The translations under genes were made by a program, and so were the position numbers. From Deltaproteobacteria bacterium (GTDB lineage Bacteria > Desulfobacterota > Binatia > UBA1149 > SPBQ01): 64,000 bases of DNA. The DNA is taken from contig JAJCZM010000044.1 of assembly GCA_029262375.1 (NCBI GenBank), forward strand, positions 338,551 through 402,550, in the 5' to 3' direction. The notes beneath the pieces are model-generated. The model was not told the origin of the DNA, made no database searches, and saw only the letters and a program-made list of their open reading frames with translations. Positions within the stretch are counted from its first letter, which is position 1; the number at the start of each line of letters is the position of its first letter. Of this stretch, positions 11,501 through 19,800 are shown piece by piece.

Positions 11501-11595
11501 TGGAACGCGCGAAGGCAGGTTTCGACGAGATCGGGCTGCAGCAAGAACTCGAAGAACTCGAAGTCGAGCGCCGCAAGCGACGGAGAGTCGCGTAG
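8500..11595 (+). CDS. Anti-sigma zinc-finger-like N-terminus fused to STAND-type AAA ATPase and TPR-like region
   Basis: N-terminus LIALYAFGQADDAEMRAFEEHLDGGCDECTAEL resembles anti-sigma ZAS/RskA N-termini; Walker A GEGGIGKS; Walker B LVLVFEDLHWAD; long helical C-terminus. Start ATG overlaps the sigma stop (TGATG). Confidence 0.75.
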   Translation: MEHQQYKDLIALYAFGQADDAEMRAFEEHLDGGCDECTAELAEFEEVAADVEYGAARMNPSTADRARMLDVIKSDPPGRAQTLSHARLVGRESALAAITERVTRLVKGDGAYLCLEGEGGIGKSRLVAELETMAADRGALVLQGSSSDGGEDLGYQPFIELVHAWIADAATDPATPASTLKSAVASLRADLSREVIPAIARLASIPLDALDREPIDGIEGDALERVIQNSVRDLLGAIAARRALVLVFEDLHWADPSTIEMIEAVSGLIDATAILVVGVSRPGHTETSDRIFAHVRNEHALRTHQVEIKALDDAETRRLVADTLGSDEFPEAVHEFVIAKCEGNPFFTEQAVHSLLDTGTLAREGGRYILRDELPAEGVGSTAEAAIARRLRALSAEERSVLQAASVAGRYVHRRVLNALVDDAVDLPGALRSLEEKSLLLKRRTRSTAQAKVVTLAIEEGYVFKHALLRDAVYHSIDESARKSLHGSCAATIEELFSDRLHDFYAALAVHHSRADNLETATDYLLQAGAHAASSAASVEALRLFREAHRVYRIAYGSSGPRELEAKLEGNLATALLSTGQLGESIEHFNSALRLHGQWVPETKAGLYTKLAWDVPNVLARLYTDRLIRPRGDLAAADRAVYSLMWGRCRAQNIIDTERNFFDNFSVFHFCATHGDPELIDHAPGSFAATGAFFAWAGLSFPVAKRFLDVAEEAARTRPPVDQFLSKAMAFVYHFHIGDWGPQHDIDEEMFREGLRHGMLWDADVYLGLRCEREIRQGRFASAEGIIGQLGELHEEWGYSFARSNELANAAYLAIERRDLDTALDSLRSWYDSRQEETLHLIALGARAKVETLKGDLGAARSSLASAAHIIAGETTVTPYYRVVHDSADLRLALADAQHAREATGAEAGRAVDTARTKLKTALRTSSKVYRERAEVLGLAARLEWFAGRHDEAFGRWKQANDAARAGDMKPELARLARDIGLSLADTPTREFEGSGHESWLERAKAGFDEIGLQQELEELEVERRKRRRVA

Positions 11596-11618
11596 TCAAA
11601 AGCGACGAAGAGTCGCGT
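11575..11618 (+). repeat. Two 19-nt direct repeats (period 25), each a small palindrome
   Basis: AAGCGACGGAGAGTCGCGT (11575-11593) and AAGCGACGAAGAGTCGCGT (11600-11618); GCGAC-5 nt-GTCGC hairpin in each. Confidence 0.6.
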
Positions 11619-11698
11619 GACCAACTCGCGTCGACTTGTTTCATCTTGACATGTTTCCAGCTGGCCAACTACGCTTGGCCTCTGGAGGGGAAAACCTG

Positions 11699-14600
11699 GT
11701 GATCTTTTCTAGCCTGAGGCGGATCGCGAAACGGCGCGTGGCGGCGCTTGTCGCCGTAGCCATCGTCACCGCCACCGCCTGGCCGGCCACACGCCACGCG
11801 AACGCGTCGTGCAATCTGATTCCCGGAGCGCGCCTGAGCTTCGATTCCGGTTCCGCCGGCACTGCGACGCGTCCATTCGCCGGCCCGGGAGAGCACGTTG
11901 ACATCGATCTCGGCATTCCCGCCACCAGCTACATCCCGACCGACTACCGCGTAAGCATTTATTACAAACCGAACGGCGCTGCGGCGACGCATCTCGTCGT
12001 TCTGACCGATAGCGCCGGTGCCGGTTGCGCGGGCCTGTGCAGCGTCCCACCGGCATCCCCGGGATTCGGTACATCCTGCGCGATCGACTTGATCACCGAG
12101 CCCGTCGTCGGTGCCAGCCGCTGCGTCGAACTCGACGCCGGCGGACACGACGTGCGCGCGATCAACGGCGACATGTTCCTGTCTTTCACGTTCCCGGACG
12201 CCGCCGACCCCGGACTCTTCGCAACGACGTTGGCCGGAACCACTCAGCTAGCCGTTACGCAAGCGGTCGCACCATTGCCTGACCTGGAAACCATAGATTG
12301 CGCGACCGCGGTCGGGCTCGACGCATGCGTAGATGAGATCACCGGAGACGACACGTTTCGCTGGTTCGTAGCGCTGCCCGCTCCGAACTCGTTCTCGAGC
12401 GAATGCATCGCAGAAGCGCCGCCGTGCCTGGCCACACCATCGGTCATCAACATCGCCTTCGACGACCTCGGCAACGCGTTCATCCCCTGGGACTGGTCGG
12501 CCATTCTCGTTCGTCACGAAGGACGCCCCGTACCGCGGCTCGTCACGGCAGAGCTCAAGCTGCCGTTCACGATTCCCGACGACAGCTATGTTTCGTCGTA
12601 CGCGCCCGAAGGCGGCGTGTTGGCGCCGATCTTCGAGCCACAGTTCGATCCCAATGCACCCGTCGGCACGATCAAGCTGTTCGGATCCGCCGATGCGCCC
12701 TACACCATCTTGCGCATCGCTCGCGGTGGACTCGGTCTGACCAGCAGCGGCAGCGCGTCGTGCATGGCGCCCATCTATGATCCCGCGGTCGCATTCCCCG
12801 GCTCTGCGAGCGGCTTGGTCGCGCTAACCAACGACGGCCTGCCGGCATGCGCCGGCGCGGCGCCGCGTGTGTGCCTGCTGGAAAGCGGCATCCCTGTTTC
12901 GCTGCAGCCGGCCGCGCTCACCGACGAATTGCGTGCCCACCTCGTTGACGAATTGGTCGATGGCAAGCTCCGGAACGCCGACGCCGACGCGCTCGATCGC
13001 AACATTCTCGTACAGGATCGCAGCAGCGGCGCGTTCGAAGATCTCGGCACCGCGATCGAATGCGGCGCACTCCCGCCCGGCGCGCAGGGCCGTGCGTCGA
13101 CGATGGTCGCCGAACCGGCGTTCATCGACATCTCCAATCCGCCGTCCACTCCGCATGAGTATGCAGGCGTCGCCGCCGAGCGCGACCTGCTCGCATCGCT
13201 GGAATCCGAGTCGTCGGAAAGCTGCGACATCAATGGGTCGGCAGGTGCCACCGACGACGTGCTTCGCGTGTATCAGTTGAGCGGCGGCTCCGTGGCTACG
13301 GAACTGACACTGCCTTCGGCCTGCAGCACGGTCGGCACCGCGGCAATGGCGGCAAGTAAGGTTCCGATGATCGACGACAAAGCGGTGGCGCTGTCGAAGG
13401 CGATCGTGTTCTTCCGCGGTTACGGCTCGGGTGTGACCGGCTCCGGAGCGCTCAACATGTGGGCGCTGGATCCCGTCGGCTGCGGTTTCGACGATCTCGG
13501 CACGACCCAGTTCGCGTCGGTGTCCGACGGCAACGCGGCGATGCTGCAATCGCCGCCGATAGGCTCGGACTACCCGATCACCTTGTACCGCAGCGTTGGG
13601 CAAACGTTCACGTCGCTCAGTCGCCACGCGAGCTCCGTGTCGATGTCGGGACGTTGGCTCGCAGCGCTCGTGTCGGAATCCGCCGCCGCGGTCGATGACA
13701 ACGGTGACGGCGACATGACCGACCAAGTCGCCCGAATCTACGACACCGCATTGTCGAGCGCAGGATTCAACGTTATCACGCGTGCCGCCGACGCCGTGCG
13801 CGCGAGCGGCGACTACGTCGTCATGACGACGTCCGAAGCCGACGAGGGCACCACCGACCTCAACGGTGACGCAGACGCCACGGACCTGATCCTCGAAGCC
13901 TACGATGCCGACTGCGCAAGCGGCCCCGACAGTGCGTGCCGCGTGAACACGGTGGCCCTGGCTACCGACCTCTTCGAGATCGGCGAGCGCGACACGGGAT
14001 CTTGTGGTGCGTTGCAGCTCGTCGGCTTCACCGTCAGCGAAGCCGATGAAGGCGCGACCGATCTCAATGGCGACGGCGATTCGCTCGACAACGTACTGCA
14101 CGTCCTCGATCTGCTGACGGGCGTTACCAAGAATACCGGCCGCTCGGCGGTTCCATGCACCTTTGCCGAATGCGATCCGCGCGTAGCCTGGAAGGTAGAA
14201 GGCTCGACGGTCACGTTCCTCACCGACGAAGCCGACGAAGGCGCCGATCTCGATCACGACGGAACCGCCGACGACTTCGTCATCACCGTGTATGACTTCT
14301 GTCGTGGCGCTTCACAGATGACGACCTCGGTATCGGCGTCCTTCCAGGGCGATACCTGCGCGATGGCCGAGCGGCGCGCCACGGTCGGCGTCAGCGCGAT
14401 CGCCGATTCTCGGCCGGAGTCCGAGCAAGGCCAGAGCGTCGTAGTCGTCACGGACGCCGGTCGCTGTGTGACGGGAGATTCCTGTGCCTTCGGTTCACCC
14501 TGCCCCACCGGCGCGTATTGCGACCGCGGTGACTGTTGTCCGCTCACGGGCACCTGCCTGAATTTCCCGAGTGCGAGCTGTGTAACCGACGAAGACTGCG

Positions 14601-16114
14601 AGGTCTGCGCGCTGCGATCACCGGGCGCCTGCCGCGTGAACGCTTGCAGCGGCAATGTCGATTGCCCCACGGGCTCGTCGTGTGAACCCAGCACGATCGC
14701 CGCGGTACTCGACTCGGAAGAAATCGGAGAAGACCCAGAAGAGTTCGAGATTCCGCCGACGTGTATCAGCGAGACCGTGAACTGCATGACCGGCGTGCCC
14801 GCAGCAACGCTCTGCTCGGAACAACTCGGCAAGTCGTTCTCCAAAGTCGCGCGCACCGCCGCCAAGCTCAGCGGCAAGTGCCATAAGAACCGCAACAAGA
14901 AAACCGAGTTCGTCGCACTCGATTGTAACCGCTCTGCCGACTACGACGACAAAGGCAAGCTACAGAAGGCGATCAACAAACTGACATCGACCGCACTCAA
15001 GCACTGCGACGCCACCAACCTGACCGGCCTGAACGTCCTGTGCCCATCGCCTTGCACGGGCACCGGTGGTCCCGGCGCTCCGCTCATCGACGCGGATGAC
15101 CTCGCGTTGTGCCTCGGCTGTGTCGCGCAGCAGTTCGTGGAGGACCGCCACGACAAAATGCTCGGACGCCCGGACGCTCCGATGGAAGAAAAAGCCGACC
15201 AAAAGTGCCACGCTGCGATTGCCAAGGAGTACTCGAAACACATGACGGCGGTTCTCAGACACCGCGATCGGTGTTCGGATCCCGCCGCGAGCTGCTCCGC
15301 AACGCTGACGGACAGTAAAGCTCTGAAGTTCGCAGCGCGTGCGGAAGAAAAGATCGCAAAGTCCTGCACCGGCGTGACCGACGTCGCCGCCATGGATTCT
15401 TGCGCGACGTCGATCGCCGGGCTCACCAACTGCCTACCGACCTTCAGTGATCCCTGCGGCCCCTCGCCGTGGTGTTTGAAGGCCTGCGGCGCGACCGTCG
15501 TAAGCACGACCACGACGACGACCCTGTGCACGACGACAACTACGATGCCGCTCCCGCAACGCATCGTCTTTGCCACGAGCGCGACCGTTGCGGGAGACAC
15601 CGGCGGCCTGGCGGGTGCCGATATGGAATGCGACCTCGCCGCGGCGAATGCGGGTCTACCGGGCACGTACCTCGCGTGGCTCTGCGACGGCGCGATGGCA
15701 CCGGCAGACCGCATGACGCAGTTCCCAGGGCCCTACGTTCGCACCGACGGTGCACCGATTGCGTCGGACTTCACTGACCTGACCGACGGCACGCTGACCA
15801 ATCCGATCAATCGTGACGAATTCGGCGCAGATCTTGCCGCCAGCGCGACAACGACTGCGTGGACTTTCGCTACGAGCGACGGCACCTGTGAAATCATTAC
15901 GTATCCGTCGCCCGGTACCGGCCCCTGCCCGCCTGCGACGAATTGCGAAGCGAACTGCTCGGCCACGCCTGCCATCCCAGGAAGCGGTTGGACCTCGCCG
16001 GCGAACGAAGCACAGGGCGTGCTCGGCGATATCAACGCGACCAACAGCAACTGGTCGGGCCAGGCGACGAACGTCTGTGACTCCACCGCTCGGCTGTACT
16101 GCGTACAGCAGTAG
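11699..16114 (+). CDS. Large secreted Cys-rich protein with DUF1554-like C-terminal domain
   Basis: Likely GTG start at 11699 preceded by TGGAGGGG; signal peptide; Cys/Lys-rich helical region near 14810-15490; poly-Thr linker; C-terminus IVFATSATVAGDTGGLAGADMECDLAAANAGLPGTYLAWL resembles DUF1554. Confidence 0.7.
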   Translation: MIFSSLRRIAKRRVAALVAVAIVTATAWPATRHANASCNLIPGARLSFDSGSAGTATRPFAGPGEHVDIDLGIPATSYIPTDYRVSIYYKPNGAAATHLVVLTDSAGAGCAGLCSVPPASPGFGTSCAIDLITEPVVGASRCVELDAGGHDVRAINGDMFLSFTFPDAADPGLFATTLAGTTQLAVTQAVAPLPDLETIDCATAVGLDACVDEITGDDTFRWFVALPAPNSFSSECIAEAPPCLATPSVINIAFDDLGNAFIPWDWSAILVRHEGRPVPRLVTAELKLPFTIPDDSYVSSYAPEGGVLAPIFEPQFDPNAPVGTIKLFGSADAPYTILRIARGGLGLTSSGSASCMAPIYDPAVAFPGSASGLVALTNDGLPACAGAAPRVCLLESGIPVSLQPAALTDELRAHLVDELVDGKLRNADADALDRNILVQDRSSGAFEDLGTAIECGALPPGAQGRASTMVAEPAFIDISNPPSTPHEYAGVAAERDLLASLESESSESCDINGSAGATDDVLRVYQLSGGSVATELTLPSACSTVGTAAMAASKVPMIDDKAVALSKAIVFFRGYGSGVTGSGALNMWALDPVGCGFDDLGTTQFASVSDGNAAMLQSPPIGSDYPITLYRSVGQTFTSLSRHASSVSMSGRWLAALVSESAAAVDDNGDGDMTDQVARIYDTALSSAGFNVITRAADAVRASGDYVVMTTSEADEGTTDLNGDADATDLILEAYDADCASGPDSACRVNTVALATDLFEIGERDTGSCGALQLVGFTVSEADEGATDLNGDGDSLDNVLHVLDLLTGVTKNTGRSAVPCTFAECDPRVAWKVEGSTVTFLTDEADEGADLDHDGTADDFVITVYDFCRGASQMTTSVSASFQGDTCAMAERRATVGVSAIADSRPESEQGQSVVVVTDAGRCVTGDSCAFGSPCPTGAYCDRGDCCPLTGTCLNFPSASCVTDEDCEVCALRSPGACRVNACSGNVDCPTGSSCEPSTIAAVLDSEEIGEDPEEFEIPPTCISETVNCMTGVPAATLCSEQLGKSFSKVARTAAKLSGKCHKNRNKKTEFVALDCNRSADYDDKGKLQKAINKLTSTALKHCDATNLTGLNVLCPSPCTGTGGPGAPLIDADDLALCLGCVAQQFVEDRHDKMLGRPDAPMEEKADQKCHAAIAKEYSKHMTAVLRHRDRCSDPAASCSATLTDSKALKFAARAEEKIAKSCTGVTDVAAMDSCATSIAGLTNCLPTFSDPCGPSPWCLKACGATVVSTTTTTTLCTTTTTMPLPQRIVFATSATVAGDTGGLAGADMECDLAAANAGLPGTYLAWLCDGAMAPADRMTQFPGPYVRTDGAPIASDFTDLTDGTLTNPINRDEFGADLAASATTTAWTFATSDGTCEIITYPSPGTGPCPPATNCEANCSATPAIPGSGWTSPANEAQGVLGDINATNSNWSGQATNVCDSTARLYCVQQ

Positions 16115-16155
16115 AACTGGCGTCGTCTGCGTCCGCTCACTAGTGTGGCCGGGCG

Positions 16156-16767
16156 ATGCGCGTTCCGTTCTTGTATGACTACGCTTGACCGTGGGCTTTC
16201 TTCGGCAGTTGCCGAGCAGAGCGTTATTTTGAAGATCTCGGCGTAGAAATCGACTTCGTCCCCGTCCATCTCAAACGACTCGTCGAGCCGTCCGCGTCGC
16301 CTGGCGGACTCCGTGGGATGGGGGAACGGAAGAAGAGCGCTTACTACAACGATCTTCTGGCTTGGGCCGAGTTCACGAACGTCACGCTGAGTCCCGAAGC
16401 GCGCAATCTGCGCAAGACCGACGCCGAACCGCCGCTACGCGTCGCGCTCGCACTGAAAGAACAGGCGCAAGACGACGATTTCAGACGATTTCACCACCAC
16501 GCGTACCGAGCGCGCTGGTGCGAGGGGCGCGACATGGCCCGGCCCGAAGTTCTCGCCGAAGTCATCACGGAATCGGGATTGCCAGCCGACGACGTCCTCG
16601 AGCGCGCGAACAGCAGCGAGATTCAACAGCGCCTCGACAGCGCCACCGAAGATGCGATTTCCCGGGGCGTCTTCGGTGTGCCTACGCTGTTCGTCGGAGA
16701 TCGCATGTTCTGGGGCAACGACCGCTTCGAACTCGTCCGCTACTACCTCGAAAACAATCGCGACTGA
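16156..16767 (+). CDS. Candidate selenoprotein: DsbA-family / 2-hydroxychromene-2-carboxylate isomerase-like protein with in-frame UGA (Sec) at codon 11
   Basis: In-frame TAG at 16141-16143, ATG 16156, then MRVPFLYDYA-[TGA 16186-16188]-PWAFFGSCRAERYFEDLGVEIDFVPVHLKRL... continuous to TGA 16765-16767. C-terminal GVFGVPTLFVGDRMFWGNDRFELV is typical of the family. SECIS-like hairpin at 16195-16222. Confidence 0.75.
16195..16222 (+). promoter_or_regulatory. Candidate bacterial SECIS element
   Basis: gctttcttcggc-AGTT-gccgagcagagc: 11 pairs (two G-U) with one C-C mismatch, 4-nt loop AGUU with G at position 2; apical loop starts 18 nt after the TGA. Confidence 0.6.
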
Positions 16768-16833
16768 TCCCTCTACCTCATTGACTCGACTCGGCTGGTC
16801 GGTGAATTTTGGATATTCCCTGGAGGGGTTCCG

Positions 16834-19800
16834 ATGACCGATCTACACACCCGCTTTCGTTTCATATTCGTAGCCGCCGCATGCCTCGTTCCGGCCACTG
16901 TCGTCGCGGCATCCGCGGCACCGTTCAACGAGCTGCACTGCTACAAGATCAAGGACGCCGCAGTCAACGAAGCGGCAGTCGCCTTCATCGAATCGGGCAG
17001 TGAAATCGCTGAGAGTTGCACGCTGAAGAATCACGCCGTGCGCGCCTGCGTCCCCGTGCGATCGACGGAGCCTGGAACCACGCCGGAGCCCGACAGCGGC
17101 GAAGGCAGTCTCGTCTTCGATCGACTCTGCTATCGCGTCAGCTGCGACGGTGACGATGGGCAAGACACGGCGAGCGTGACCGATCGGTTCGGATCTCACG
17201 AATTCACGTTGGCAGACCAGACCACGCTCTGTCTACCCGCCGTACTTGGCGATATCGACGAGTTCATCAGTCGCGGCGACGGCGATGCAACAAAGCGCGC
17301 TCGCAAACGAGCCGCGGGCCTCTCGCCCGGCATAGATCTGTTCACATGCGGAGACTTCAATGGCGACGGCAGCATCACAGCAACAGACGCGCTCGGTATC
17401 CTGCGCACGGCGGTAGGCTCAGAAACATGCCCGCCCTGCGTCTGCGATGTCGACATGAGTGAGACGTTTACCGCGACCGACGCACTCGCCGCGCTACGCA
17501 ACGCCGTAGGCCTGCTCGCCGAGCTGGGCTGCCAGCCCGACGGAACCGTCGTCACGTGGGACGGCGGCGGCGACGGCACTTCGTGGAGCGATCCTGCCAA
17601 CTGGAGTATCGAAACGCGTATCCCGAACATCTGCGAGGTGGTTTCGATCGCAAGCGGCGCGGTCGTCACCGTCGAGCACGATTCGGGAACCAACTCGGCC
17701 CTGAGCGTGACATCCGGCTTTCCCTTGGACATGGACGGCGGATCACTCACGCTGCGCGACACGATTCAGGTCAACAACACGTTCACATTCACCGGCGGAG
17801 AGCTCGTCGACGCGACCATCGTCGCGTCGGGCGCGCCTCTGAAGGCCGGGCTGACGGCCAACGGCCAGGTCGCAACGGGCCCCGTTTTCTCGTCATCCCA
17901 AGGCACGCTCGATAACTGCATCGTGAACGCACCGATGGACCTATCGGCGGGCAGCGCACGCGCAAACATACAGAACGGACTCACGCTCAACGACACGGCA
18001 ACCCTGGGCGCGTCGGCTCAACTGTACTTCGAGGGCGGAGACAATCCATTCGACGGCACCGGAGAGGTCATCTTCACGTCTACGTCGCAAGGCTTCGTCA
18101 ACACGACTACCAATACGAATCTGACGATCGGCTCAGGAATCACGATCCGCGGCACGGCGGGGCGCGTCGGCAGTGCCACCGCGACGGCGACCGTAACCAA
18201 CAACGGCGTCATTCATTCCGATCAGACCGGTCGCATCGACATCGAAGCCGGCGGCGGCTGGACGAACGAAAATCAGGTTCTGGCAAGCAACGGCGGAAGT
18301 CTGCGCCTCATGGACACGTGGACCAACAATTCACTGATCTCGATAAGCGGCGGCGGCACCCTCGAACTCGAAGGCGACTGGCACAACGCCGGAACCATCA
18401 CCTCGTCCGACTCGACCGTCGAGTTCGACGGTGAGTTCTTCGTGGCAGATATCGGCACCTTCACTCGCAGCGGCGGTACGGTGGAACTAAGGGGCATTTT
18501 GGACAACGTGCTCGCCCTCGTTCTCGATTCAACTACCGGGTCCTGGGAGATGCGCGGCGGGACCATCCTCGGCGGCGGTGTGAGTACGGCCGACGGCGCC
18601 GAGTTCATCTTCACTTCGAGCCAAGGAACACTCGACGGCGTCACTTTCAACGCCCCGATGAACATGACGAGCGGCAGCGCTCGCGCCAACATCGTCAACA
18701 ACCTGATGCTCAACGACACGGCGACGATGGGATCCTCCGCTCAGCTCTATTTCAACGGCGGCACACAGACCCTGGAGGGCACCGGGGAGGTCGTCATGAA
18801 CAGCGCGTCGCAAAGCTTCGTCAACACGACGAGCAATACTGCGCTCACGATTGCCGACGGCATGACGATCCGCGGCATGGCCGGCCGCATCGGGAGCAGT
18901 ACTGCCACTTCGACGGTAACAAACGAAGGGATTATTCATTCGGATGCGACGGGCCGCATCGACATCCAAAGCGGTGGTGGCTGGACGAACGAAAACCAAA
19001 TTCTTGCGAGCAACGGCGGCAGCTTGAGGCTATTTGATACTTGGACCAACAATTCGCTGATCTCGATTACCGGCGGTGGAACCCTCGAATTGGACGGCCT
19101 CTGGGAGAACGACGGGACGATCAGTTCCACCGATTCCACCGTCGAACTCGATGGCGAGTTCAGCCTATCAACACTCGGTACCTTCAATCGCAGCGGCGGT
19201 ACGGTCGAACTGCGTGGCATCTTCGACAACGTCGTATCGCTGAACCTCAACTCGACGACGGGGTCCTGGGAAATGCGCGGCGGAACGATCCTCGGTGGCG
19301 GCGTGACCGCGACTGACGGCGCCGAGCTCATCTTCACCTCGAGCCAGGGAACGCTCGACGGCGTCACCTTCAACGCCCCTATGAACATGACGAGCGGTAG
19401 CGCGCGTGCCAACATCATCAACAGTCTGACTCTCAACGACACAGCGACGATGGGATCTTCCGCTCAGCTCTACTTCAACGGCGGCACACAGACACTGCAA
19501 GGCACCGGTGAGGTCGTCATGAGCAGCGCGTCGCAAAGCTTCGTCAACACAACGAGTAATACGAACCTGAGCATCGGCTCGGACATCACCATCCGAGGCA
19601 AGGCGGGTCGCATCGGCTCGAGCACCGCGACCTCTACGGTAACGATTGATGGAACAGTCGACTCGGACGAAGTCGGCCGCATCGATATCCAAAGCGGCGG
19701 CGGTTGGACAAACGAGGGCACGGTCATGGCATCCAACGGCGGCAGCTTGAGGCTATTTGATAGTTGGACCAACAATTCGCTGATCTCGATTACCGGCGGT

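Noticed and set aside
11646-11675. TTGACA-N18-TACGCT sigma70-like promoter before the 11.7 kb gene
   Set aside because: -10 element is poor and the gene may be co-transcribed with the upstream regulator; not strong enough to list as a feature.
12824-14257. 477-aa minus-strand ORF opposite the secreted protein
   Set aside because: Shadow ORF caused by high GC; the plus-strand frame has signal peptide, domain structure and coherent composition, while the antisense product has no recognisable motif.
16318-16767. 149-aa ORF starting at 16318 as the complete gene
   Set aside because: Lacks the N-terminal strand and active site that lie in frame upstream across the TGA; interpreted as the C-terminal part of the 16156..16767 gene.
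16156-16767. Interpretation as a simple nonsense-mutated pseudogene
   Set aside because: Not excluded, but disfavoured: the single TGA falls exactly at the catalytic position, the rest of the frame is intact, and a SECIS-like hairpin follows. Needs the selABCD check.
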